Shown here one piece after another: positions 15,396 through 22,967 of a stretch of DNA of 33,980 bases; within the stretch, counting starts at the first letter, position 1; each line of letters opens with the position of its first letter. The notes beneath the pieces are model-generated. The model saw nothing but the letters and a program-made list of their open reading frames with translations, did not search any database and was not told the origin of the DNA. A program made the position numbers and the translations under genes. The stretch covers positions 1 to 33,980 of the forward strand of contig JAKOZM010000080.1 in assembly GCA_029779995.1 (NCBI GenBank), given 5' to 3'. This stretch comes from Actinomycetes bacterium. Its GTDB lineage: Bacteria > Actinomycetota > Actinomycetes > S36-B12 > UBA10799.

Positions 15396-16226
15396 TTAAT
15401 CCTCCACTCTGTACATGGCAACACAAACGTCGTCTGCGCGTTTGAAGTGACTCCTACTGTCGCGAGTGACCCGTTCGTACGCTCGGATTCTATCAACTTC
15501 CGACTCGGCACCGTTCCGCATGACAGCAAGAGTCAGTGATAACCAGTTATCGAAGAGCCCGTAATCTGTGACGGCTCTAGCGAATCCGTCCGTGGCCAGC
15601 AGTATGTGGTCTCCGGTCTGACATTCCCACCGCTCGGAGGTGATGTGCTGCCCGATTGACGGATTATTCGCCAGGATCCATTGGTCGTTGTGCCCTCTGA
15701 TGTACCCCTGTCGTCTCTGTGCAATTCCTAGCTGCCCGTCCGTTCCACCCAGAACTTGACCTTGCACGGCCTTCCTCTCATTCCGACCAAACCGTCCGTC
15801 GGACAAGAGCCGGTTTCCTTCAAGTTTAAATATGAAGACGTCACCCACAAGCGACACATTGATATGCGGGCTATCGAGCGTTACGATCCCCGCAGAGCAA
15901 GCCGGCGGCAAGTGGGAGTCGTCGAGACCGAGTCGCCTCAGTTTGGCGTCGACCTGACTCGCCACCTTCCCAAGAAGCGAGCCATGGCTCGCCTCGCCGG
16001 AATCAGAAGCAAGCATCGCGTCCACTTGATGGACCAGCCAATAGGCGCCAGTCATTCTGGGGTCCGGTCGAAACGTCGTGCCCACATCTGTAGCGCCATC
16101 CAGCATCCAAGCGGAGGATGCCGCGGAGCCGGATAGGTCTTCATTCATGAGACCCTCGCCCTTGCTGCTGGCCTCGTCGATACGAACCAGGGCGCTTGTC
16201 CTCCTTGACGTGCCCGCGAACGTCAT
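15396..16226 (-). CDS. PP2C-family protein phosphatase
   Basis: A 276-residue metal-dependent Ser/Thr phosphatase of the PPM/PP2C type. Motifs in order: SSKGEG...NEDLSG near the N-terminus, WMLDGATDVG (metal-binding Asp of motif 2), VSLVGDVFIF, LLATDGFARAV (motif 8) and the final ADDVCVAMY. All expected metal-coordinating acidic positions are present. The ATG at 16226 overlaps the stop of the TPR gene (ATGA) and removes an implausible 33-residue extension. No kinase gene is encoded in the window, so the phosphorylated partner is either chromosomal or absent. Cytoplasmic. Confidence 0.82.
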   Translation of the reverse strand: MTFAGTSRRTSALVRIDEASSKGEGLMNEDLSGSAASSAWMLDGATDVGTTFRPDPRMTGAYWLVHQVDAMLASDSGEASHGSLLGKVASQVDAKLRRLGLDDSHLPPACSAGIVTLDSPHINVSLVGDVFIFKLEGNRLLSDGRFGRNERKAVQGQVLGGTDGQLGIAQRRQGYIRGHNDQWILANNPSIGQHITSERWECQTGDHILLATDGFARAVTDYGLFDNWLSLTLAVMRNGAESEVDRIRAYERVTRDSRSHFKRADDVCVAMYRVED

Positions 16227-17185
16227 CCCATCTCGACTTTCACCCACAGGCCCCACGCGACCAACGCGAAGCCGACGACTATGCCAGGAATGACCCTCCA
16301 CCATCGCGAAATACCACCTGACCACATAAGTGTTGAGAAGGCGACCGTGATGGTACCGACTGCCACAATGATGAAACGCAGTGCAACGGAAGCTTCGACT
16401 CTGGTTGAAATGGTGACGACGGAAGTGATGAGCGCGATAACCGCAGCCAAGACTCCGAGTAGTTGCACCTGCTCTGACTTAGCGGCATTCAAGTCGCGCT
16501 TAGCTTGTTCAATACGCGACTCTAGGCCACGGCTAGACTTGTCGAAGTAGAGCATGGATCGAAAGGCTTCGAATTGGGCGAGTTGTCGGATCTCGCTTGG
16601 CGTTGAGGCGTCTTGAAGTCTTATGGCCGTGTTGATTTCCAAGAGGGCCTGGTCCAACTTCCCAAGCTGGCGCAGGAGACGCGCTCTCGTGCGATGGAAG
16701 TTGGGGTTGTTTCGCGACGATACTGCGATCGCGCGCTCCACGGCATCGAGTGCCTTCTCTGTCTCCTGCTGATCGACCTCACGCGATAGGTCCCCCAAGC
16801 GCGCACAAAGTGCGGCGTACTGGTGCAACACACCGGCACGATCCGGGAAGTCCACAATCGCCTTCCTGCTATGGGCGAGAGCGCGTCGGAGTCCTGACTC
16901 CGAGGTCCCATCGCCGGTAGCCACGACCGCCCTGAATGTGTGGTAATACGGTTGATTGTGAAACTCGCCAGCATAGCGGTTGACCAGGTCCGCGTACTGT
17001 TGTTCCTTCTCCTCACGGTTTAGCTCTTGCAGGAGCCCATACAAACTTGCGAACCGCTGATCTGCAGGCTGACTTACGTCTTCAAGAGTCTGTCGAAGTT
17101 CACGTGTAGTCACTTTTCCGCTCTTGATAAGTTCGCGCATTTGTTCCGCGAACTCTGGCTGCTCAGCGTTCGGAAGAGTGGCCAT
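16223..17185 (-). CDS. TPR-like protein with three C-terminal membrane segments
   Basis: A 320-residue protein whose first ~200 residues are helical repeats of tetratricopeptide type (for example AVERAIAVSSRNNPNFHRTR and LGKLDQALLEINTAIRL). A short coiled segment (LESRIEQAKRDLNAAKSEQ) and three hydrophobic segments near the C-terminus follow (VLAAVIALITSVVTI, FIIVAVGTITVAFSTLM, IVVGFALVAWGLWV). A membrane-anchored scaffold with a cytoplasmic TPR face is likely. The ATG at 17185 lies one base after the TauD stop; the longer form would overlap TauD. It precedes the PP2C gene with an ATGA overlap. Family unnamed. Confidence 0.72.
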   Translation of the reverse strand: MATLPNAEQPEFAEQMRELIKSGKVTTRELRQTLEDVSQPADQRFASLYGLLQELNREEKEQQYADLVNRYAGEFHNQPYYHTFRAVVATGDGTSESGLRRALAHSRKAIVDFPDRAGVLHQYAALCARLGDLSREVDQQETEKALDAVERAIAVSSRNNPNFHRTRARLLRQLGKLDQALLEINTAIRLQDASTPSEIRQLAQFEAFRSMLYFDKSSRGLESRIEQAKRDLNAAKSEQVQLLGVLAAVIALITSVVTISTRVEASVALRFIIVAVGTITVAFSTLMWSGGISRWWRVIPGIVVGFALVAWGLWVKVEMG

Positions 17186-17186
17186 G

Positions 17187-17840
17187 CTACAGATCGCCGT
17201 CGACCAAAATTCGAAGGGCGACACGCTTGGCGTCAGTTATCGCGGTCCTCCCATGCAAGACACGATGGTTATCAAGCACGTATGCATCGCCAGTAGTGAG
17301 GCTAAGGGCAAACGTTGAATGATCCACAGAGTCTCGGATCTCTGAGACCAGCTCATCTGGGCCAGTTAAATGCCACCACGGGTCATCCCTGTAGCGGAAT
17401 CTCCGGTCACCGGAAGACAAGACCATCGGCAGGGTGCTGCCATCACCTGCCGTGACGTCGACTTTTTCGAGGTCCTGCTGGAGCTGTGACTTAAGGGCCA
17501 CATGTAGATCTGCAAACAGCGGAACCCCTCCCTGACTTGGCTGGTGCTCGAGGTATAGCCCCAAGAACCTCGGCGGTCTCTGCATCGACGACCTGTCGGT
17601 GTGCAGTCCGAGCGCCTTAGCGCTGAATCCGTAGCCGGCTTGTGCGTCCGACTTGCCATCGGGCACGACTCTTGTGACCCCATCTGAGCCGGCATCGGGA
17701 TGTTGGTACAGGGGGCCCAGCTCGGTCATGAGGTTCACGAACCTAGTGAACCCCACCCCGCGGACGAGGACGAGGCCATCCGCTGCCACGGCTTCCAGAG
17801 CGTGTCGAGGGGATGGGCTCGCTCCCAGCGTGCGGATCAC
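17187..17840 (-). CDS. TauD/TfdA-like Fe(II)/2-oxoglutarate dioxygenase
   Basis: A 217-residue protein, shorter than typical TauD (about 280). It starts with the usual AVAADGLVLVRGVGF strand region. The facial triad is visible as H80-T-D82 (LGLHTDRSS) and H196 (LDNHRVLHGR), with R198 and R210 as candidates for binding the 2-oxoglutarate carboxylate. It would hydroxylate a small molecule or an amino-acid side chain; the substrate is unknown. The GTG start at 17840 places its first 98 bases inside the tniQ2 frame. It heads the low-GC cargo operon, and its expression may depend on read-through from the transposition operon. Confidence 0.82.
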   Translation of the reverse strand: MIRTLGASPSPRHALEAVAADGLVLVRGVGFTRFVNLMTELGPLYQHPDAGSDGVTRVVPDGKSDAQAGYGFSAKALGLHTDRSSMQRPPRFLGLYLEHQPSQGGVPLFADLHVALKSQLQQDLEKVDVTAGDGSTLPMVLSSGDRRFRYRDDPWWHLTGPDELVSEIRDSVDHSTFALSLTTGDAYVLDNHRVLHGRTAITDAKRVALRILVDGDL

Positions 17841-19557
17841 CCCCTATTGATATCGCGTTTGGGCTGCTTGCGTGGCGCAACCTGCGGTTCGGTGCGCGTG
17901 TTAATGCTCGCGTGTGTAGGGTGCTCGCCAGCACGCGCTGTTGCTTGTCGTCGAGGGAGGACTCGAACTGGCGGTAGCGGGCGCGGTCCTTCGCCGCCGG
18001 CTTCCTGCCCCGCCAGGCGGGTGACAGGTCGAGGTGGGCGTGGGCCACGTGAACCCATTGCCAGGTAAGGCCGAGGTTGTAGGAGCCGTGCCGGGTGCCG
18101 GGCCGGTAGCTGCGGGCCCATTCGTCGAACCAACGGCTCATCCCGAGGCGGTGCCGGATCTTCGCTTCGGTGGCGCGGTAGTCCCTCCGTGGTGACTCCT
18201 CGCCGGCGCGCCAGATCCGAGCCTTCCACTCGTCGGCAGTGATGAGCATGCTCGCGGAGCAGGCTCGGGCGCAGCGCACTCCCATCGGGCCGGGCATACC
18301 CAGGGCTTCGGCGGCTGCGGCCCAGGACGTGATGTCTGGGTGAAGTCGGGCCAGCGACAGGGAGGCGAAGAGGCGGACGGTCGCCTCGCCAGAGGCAGAT
18401 GCGCCGGCGAGGTGCTCGAGGTACTGCTCGTGCGGGATGACCTGGGGGATGAAGAGCAGGTTGATCGGCATGCGCGCTCCGTCGGGTCTGGGGGTGTCGA
18501 GGTGGTGAGACAGGCGCCGGTGCGGGGCGCGGGCGGCCATGACGAGCCGAGTCAGGGTGCGGGTCATGACGGTGCGGTCGGCCAACCAGCTGAGCGGCCC
18601 GTCGTTCGTGGTCGGGGTGAGCTCGATCCACGGCGTCAGCTGCCCGGCTGCAGTGTCGAGGTCGGCGGCGGCCAGGATCGCGTCTGCGTTCGCCAACGCT
18701 TGGCCGCGGAGGGTTGGGTCGTCGGGTGGGCGCATTCCCCAGCGTGGTCCGCGGGTCGAGGTGCGGACTGCGGCGACGAGGGTAAGGTCGCCCACCCATG
18801 GCGCGAGGGCGTCGGCTCCGGGTTGTCCGGCCAGATGGAGGAGGAGGGTGGCCAGGTGCCGTAGGTCGGCCAGATATGCCGCGGGCTTGGCCAGTTCCCC
18901 GAGCACACTGACGTCCTCACCCGTGAGAGCCGAGTTGATTCGCGCCTGGGTCGCGAGCACAGCCGGCGAGGCTGGCTCTCGGGGGAGCGCGGTGAGGTCG
19001 TGCTGGCACTGCGTGACCGGTCCCTGGCCGAGCGGGTTCCCGCACACCGTGGCGGCGCCGAGGCGGCGCAGGTGGGAGTGGCGTTGGTCGCGGAACGCCC
19101 GCCCACAGGACGGGCATTCGGCGACGAGGACGAGGCCGTGATCCGTGCAGGCGGTGACGAGGAGTAGCCGCCACGCGGTCTTCCAGGCGCCGGTGTCGGC
19201 GAGGCAGGCGGGGCAGATCTGGGTGCCATGGGCAGGGGTCCAGCCACGGGCGGCGACCTGCCGGTAGGAGTACCGGTCGGCCGGGTCGAGGCCGGTGAGG
19301 TCGAGCGCGGTGCCGTCGAAGGAGGCCAGCGTCGCGGCGTACACAGACTTCTCGTCGACGCGGGCGAGGGCCGCGAGGGTCGCAATGGTCTCCGGGGAGG
19401 GTGCGAGGGTGAGGTAGCGCGTGCCGGTTCCGGTGCGGCGGATGGTTCCGAGGAGCTGGGCGGTGGTGAGGCCGTTGGCGTCGGCCAGGTGCTCAAGCCA
19501 AGACTCGACGGATTCGTCGGGTCGAGGTGGCACGGAGATGGGCAGGACGGCGTTCAC
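17743..19557 (-). CDS. tniQ: TniQ-family target selector, TniQ2 (element B)
   Basis: A 604-residue TniQ/TnsD-like protein. The N-terminal signature is P-x-P-x-E-S-x-x-S-W-L-x-x-L-A-x-A-N-G (residues 10-29). A zinc finger follows, with C115-x2-C118 and C148-x2-C151 and the typical TDHGLVLVAECP bridge. The long C-terminal part suggests a DNA-binding TnsD-type selector. It is separated from the rest of the transposition operon by a 245-nt gap with an inverted repeat. The last ~32 residues (Gly/Ser/Pro/Arg-rich) overlap TauD in another frame and look non-native, as if the original stop was lost when the cargo operon was joined. GTG start. Confidence 0.85.
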   Translation of the reverse strand: MNAVLPISVPPRPDESVESWLEHLADANGLTTAQLLGTIRRTGTGTRYLTLAPSPETIATLAALARVDEKSVYAATLASFDGTALDLTGLDPADRYSYRQVAARGWTPAHGTQICPACLADTGAWKTAWRLLLVTACTDHGLVLVAECPSCGRAFRDQRHSHLRRLGAATVCGNPLGQGPVTQCQHDLTALPREPASPAVLATQARINSALTGEDVSVLGELAKPAAYLADLRHLATLLLHLAGQPGADALAPWVGDLTLVAAVRTSTRGPRWGMRPPDDPTLRGQALANADAILAAADLDTAAGQLTPWIELTPTTNDGPLSWLADRTVMTRTLTRLVMAARAPHRRLSHHLDTPRPDGARMPINLLFIPQVIPHEQYLEHLAGASASGEATVRLFASLSLARLHPDITSWAAAAEALGMPGPMGVRCARACSASMLITADEWKARIWRAGEESPRRDYRATEAKIRHRLGMSRWFDEWARSYRPGTRHGSYNLGLTWQWVHVAHAHLDLSPAWRGRKPAAKDRARYRQFESSLDDKQQRVLASTLHTRALTRAPNRRLRHASSPNAISIGGDPHAGSEPIPSTRSGSRGSGWPRPRPRGGVH

Positions 19558-19722
19558 GTCGCTGAGTCCCGGGGTGGGCGCGACCCCCAGGCCCTGTCGG
19601 CCGGCAGGAAATCCTGGGGGTCACTTCCCGGTCCCTCGCAAGGGTGGGCGTCAGGGGGATGTCTACCACGGTCGGCCGGGCGCGCGTTCGTGGCCGACGG
19701 GACCGCCGGGCTGGGCGTGCCG

Positions 19723-19783
19723 TTCTTATGCATGTCTAAGGGCTCTTATCGATCCGCTATGCGGGGTTAGGCATCCATAAGAA
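19723..19783. repeat. Imperfect 17-bp inverted repeat between WhiB-like and TniQ2 genes
   Basis: TTCTTATGCATGTCTAA (19723-19739) and TTAGGCATCCATAAGAA (19767-19783) are inverse of each other at 15 of 17 positions, around a 27-base loop. It lies in the only sizeable gap of the transposition operon and is AT-rich against GC-rich surroundings. It could be an operator, an attenuator or a remnant of a small insertion. It begins 20 bases after the WhiB-like stop. Confidence 0.5.
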
Positions 19784-19802
19784 AGATCCTCTGCAGGGGT
19801 TG

Positions 19803-20111
19803 TCATGCCGTTCTCCTCTGTCGCGCGTGACGTCGGCGGGCGTGGTCGAGGCGGCCGTTGCGGTAGCCCTGACCCGCGGCGATGCCGGTGTACCCGGACA
19901 GCTCAGCGAGGTCGGCGCACTCGGTCGCGACGGGGCAGGCGGCGCACAGGGCGGCGGGCTCGACGAGCGCGGCCTGCCGGGCAGCAGCGGTTACCGCGGC
20001 GGCATACGTGGCCTCCCAGCGAGCCCATTCGACGGTGAGGTCTTTGCAGCTGCCGTCGGCGAGACTCCAAGCCGCGTCGCGGGCCAGGACTTCGCGGCTG
20101 ACGCCTCTCAC
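19803..20111 (-). CDS. WhiB-like Fe-S protein inside the transposition operon
   Basis: A 102-residue protein with the four cysteines of a Wbl [4Fe-4S] cluster: C22, C56, C59 and C65 (CX33CX2CX5C, in CAACPVATEC). After these comes a degenerate turn TGIAAGQ where WhiB proteins have G[VI]WGG, and a basic tail (RRRHARQRR) suited to DNA binding. Wbl proteins act as redox- or NO-sensitive transcription factors, often with a sigma factor. The GTG start overlaps the stop of the hypothetical gene before it (GTGA), so it is a genuine operon member. I infer that it senses redox state to tune expression of the transposon. Confidence 0.75.
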   Translation of the reverse strand: MRGVSREVLARDAAWSLADGSCKDLTVEWARWEATYAAAVTAAARQAALVEPAALCAACPVATECADLAELSGYTGIAAGQGYRNGRLDHARRRHARQRRTA

Positions 20112-20488
20112 TGGTGGCTCCGTGGAGAGCCGAGGCACTGGGTTGGGACGTGGGCCGTGGTGATGGTGATGGACTCGAGGAGGTCGGCGTCGGGGCCGTA
20201 CTGGCACAGGAGCTGGTGTTGGATGTCGGCGCGTGCCTCGAGGGCGGCGCGCTCGGTCGAGTAGGAGCCGGCGATGTCGTGGCAGTTCCAGACCAACCAC
20301 ACCCGCGTCACCGAGGCGGGCACCGGGTGACGGTCGGCGAGGAACTCCTCGACGAGCATTCGCAGTTCTTCGGCGTAGTGGGCGTAGAAGGTGGCGTCCA
20401 TCGCTGGGATGGGGGTGTCGCCCATCGCCTGCAGGATCCGCCCGGCGCGGGTGCGAAGGTCTTCGTGGTCCGGCTCGAGGTGGCTCAT
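20108..20488 (-). CDS. Hypothetical protein in transposition operon
   Basis: Unrecognised 126-residue acidic protein, helical at the N-terminus (ATFYAHYAEELRMLVEEFLA) followed by an alpha/beta part containing RVWLVWNCHDIAGSY. No membrane segment. It is locked between TniQ1 (ATGA overlap) and the WhiB-like gene (GTGA overlap), so it is translated with the transposition genes. It may be an accessory factor for TniQ1 or for the WhiB-like protein. Nothing similar is visible elsewhere in the window. Confidence 0.65.
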   Translation of the reverse strand: MSHLEPDHEDLRTRAGRILQAMGDTPIPAMDATFYAHYAEELRMLVEEFLADRHPVPASVTRVWLVWNCHDIAGSYSTERAALEARADIQHQLLCQYGPDADLLESITITTAHVPTQCLGSPRSHQ

Positions 20489-21900
20489 CCGTACCTCCGG
20501 GTGATGAAGACGAAAGTGGCGCGGGCAGCGGGGATAGTGAGGAGATCGGCGTCGGCGAGCAGCTGTTGGCCGGTCTCGTGCAGCAGGAGTCGGGTCTCGG
20601 GGTCGATGTGGGTGTCGAAGGCGTGGATGTCGCGGTCGGGGATGGTTGGCCAGGGGCTGGAGCGCATTGGGCCGTGGGTGAACCGCGTCCAGATCCAGCC
20701 GAGGGCGAGGACGTCGATGTCAGCGCTGGCCAGGGTCGGTGGAAGCAGCCGGGTGGCGCTGGCGGGCAGGTGGGTGTCGGCGTGCAGGGTGTCGCGGCGT
20801 CGCTGGTAGTCGACGAGGCCGGCAGCGAGCAGGGCGTCAAGGGATCGGCCGAGCAGGTCCGCGTCCTGGTGGCGGAGGCCGGCGCCGGTGTGGATGCCGG
20901 TGATGAGCAGGCTTGTCGGGATGCCGGTCACGCCGAGCGCGGCGGTCGACTCCTCCGGCGTTGGGTCGCCGCCGTTGGCCCGGGTGGTGAGCATGTGCAG
21001 GGCGGTGGCGGCGCGGGTGAGTGAGAGCCACTGCCCGGGTCGCCGCGCTGGCGCGTCGTCACCGGTCGGAAGTGGCAGCAGGGCTGGGACGTGCCGAGGA
21101 TGCAATCCGTCCTTGGTGACGTGGTGGCGCAAGCGGGTGAGGAACCAGTCGAGTCGGGTTCGGTCTGCGGGGGTGAACTCAGTGGCTTGGTGTCGTCGGG
21201 CGTGCACTGGGCGTTGGCGTTTGTCGCGGACAAGGCGTCGGCCACACAGGACGAGCAGGGCCGCGACCGTTCGGGGATCCGGTGACGGGTAGGCAGCCCA
21301 CATACGAGCCGCCGCGACGTCGACCTGCGGCAGGTCGGGGTTCGCGTCGAGCAGACCGGGATCGAGGGTGCTCCCCAGCGCCTGGCACCGTCGGCGGAGT
21401 CGGTAGAGGATCCCGCGAGCCTTGGGCTGGTCGATCGCGGTCTCGGCGAGGTCGCGCAGGATCTCGGCGAGCTCGAGGACGCGGGGGTGCGCGGGCGTCA
21501 CGGTGTGTGCGGCGCCGGATTGGACGAGGTAGCAGCGGCACCGGAGGCAGACCGGCATGAGCGCGGTCTGCCAGAGCAGGTCGGTGTGGCCGGTGGTGAG
21601 GGTGCAGGCCGGGCAGAGCCACACGACCTCGAAGTGCAGCCGCCACCCGTGCCGGCGCTGGATGCCGTGGCCGCGGATGGCCAGCGGGTAGCGGTTCATC
21701 GTCAACTGCCGCGCGGCACCGTCGTCGAGCCCGGCGAGAGCCACCACGGTGTCGAGCTCACGCACGGGGATGTCGATGTCGTGCCGGTACCGAGGCAGCA
21801 CCCGAGCGCGGTGGATCCCGTTGGCGTCGGCCAGGCGCACGGCATACGAGCTGAGCGGCTCGGACGGCCGCGGCGCCGGACGCACGGGGAGCACGGTCAT
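20485..21900 (-). CDS. tniQ: TniQ-family target selector, TniQ1 (element B)
   Basis: A 471-residue TniQ protein. It has the N-terminal signature PRPSEPLSSYAVRLADANG (residues 10-28) and a zinc finger with C96-x2-C99 (WLCPACTL) and C118-x2-C121 (PVCLRC). TniQ proteins recruit the TnsC filament to a chosen site. It follows tnsC with an ATGA overlap, the standard position for the core TniQ. Compared with TniQ2 it is shorter, consistent with two proteins serving two target types. The zinc ligands are all present. Confidence 0.88.
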   Translation of the reverse strand: MTVLPVRPAPRPSEPLSSYAVRLADANGIHRARVLPRYRHDIDIPVRELDTVVALAGLDDGAARQLTMNRYPLAIRGHGIQRRHGWRLHFEVVWLCPACTLTTGHTDLLWQTALMPVCLRCRCYLVQSGAAHTVTPAHPRVLELAEILRDLAETAIDQPKARGILYRLRRRCQALGSTLDPGLLDANPDLPQVDVAAARMWAAYPSPDPRTVAALLVLCGRRLVRDKRQRPVHARRHQATEFTPADRTRLDWFLTRLRHHVTKDGLHPRHVPALLPLPTGDDAPARRPGQWLSLTRAATALHMLTTRANGGDPTPEESTAALGVTGIPTSLLITGIHTGAGLRHQDADLLGRSLDALLAAGLVDYQRRRDTLHADTHLPASATRLLPPTLASADIDVLALGWIWTRFTHGPMRSSPWPTIPDRDIHAFDTHIDPETRLLLHETGQQLLADADLLTIPAARATFVFITRRYG

Positions 21901-22967
21901 GACACGGGCACTTTGACCCGGCGGCGCCGAGACGGCTGAGGCGCGACCGCGCGGAGCTCGGCTTCGCCGGCCATGGCGCGGGCGGACAGGGGGACGGCGT
22001 CGAGGTGGGCGGTGGTGATCGTGTCCGAGCCGTCGTCGAAGGCGGCCAGCAGGGCCTCGGTGAGCAGCAGGGCGGTGTCGCCGACGTAGCCTTGGGTGCG
22101 ACGCCAGATGTAGCCGGCGTGCTGGCGGGAGAAGATCCCGGACGGTGCGCAGTCGAAGTAGGGCAGCAGAACCGTCTCGGCATCTTTGAGGAACCGTTGC
22201 CAGGTGCGCCGGTCGTCCTCGGTGGCCAGCGGGTACGCGGTCAGGGTGAGGCGTTCGAGTCGGGAGTTGATCTGCGGGTCAAGGTAGAGCGGGGACTCGT
22301 GCAAGTCGGCGCCGACGAGGATCATCGTGCCGCCCAGCTCGCCGAGCTCGGTGTTGAGGTACTTGAGGAAGTCGAGCATGTCGCGGCTGTCCTTGTTGGA
22401 CACGTCGAGGAAGTGGCTGTCATCAATGAGCAGCAGCCGCACCCCGTGCTGCCGGAACGCGTGGATCACCCGCGTGGTGGTCACCCGCACCAGGCCTTCG
22501 CTCGGGTAGCCCATCGTCAGCAGCAGCGCGGCAAGGACGTCGCGGATCTTCGACGCGGCGCGCAGGGTGATGTACACGTGCGGGATCCAGTCCGCGGTGA
22601 TGCCGGGTTCGGGATTCCAAGTCGGTCGCGGGTCGGCGCACGCCGGGCCGAGCAGGTCGCGGTATGCCGCCTGAGCCCAATCCTTGACGAACGTCGACTT
22701 GCCGACGGCGAAGGAGGCGCTGACCGACCCGATCGCCTTCGCCCCCGGCGGGCGGAGCCGGTTGCGGTCCACGAGCCGGGTGAGGTGGTGCGCGGCGCGC
22801 TGGGCCAGCACCGAGGGCAGGACGAGCCCGGTCATCGCGGTGGTCAGCTCGTCCTAGTACTGGTCCTGCGCCGCCCCGGACATGGCGTCGAAGCTCTCGA
22901 CCGGGATCGGGGTCGGCATGGGCCGGGGTGGGGTGGTTGCTTGCTGGTGCCAGAGTCGGGCGTCCAT
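21897..22967 (-). pseudogene. tnsC: TnsC/TniB-like ATPase of element B, interrupted by an early stop codon
   Basis: Counterpart of the TnsC in element A, starting at ATG 22967 with one-base overlap with the tnsB stop. Codon 38 is TAG (22856-22854), where element A has TGG (Trp); the reading frame is otherwise the same on both sides. A restart at ATG 22835, 18 bases past the stop, would give a 312-residue protein lacking the first 44 residues but keeping the P-loop (ASFAVGKST) and the DDSH Walker B. Without a good ribosome site there, re-initiation would rely on coupling. The gene may be inactive, or the truncated form may suffice. The TnsC of element A could also serve in trans. Confidence 0.8.

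Noticed and set aside
17653..18068. Guide RNA or CRISPR remnant near TniQ2, as in CRISPR-associated transposons
   Set aside because: No repeat-spacer structure and no Cas genes anywhere in the window.
17837..18799. 320-codon minus-strand frame inside tniQ2
   Set aside because: Arg/Pro-rich out-of-frame reading of the TniQ2 gene, which has the zinc-finger motifs.
19803..20840. 345-codon minus-strand frame containing the WhiB-like gene
   Set aside because: Upstream of 20111 it is a frame-shifted reading through TniQ1 and the hypothetical gene. Only the last 102 residues have the Cys motif, and a GTGA overlap supports the short start.
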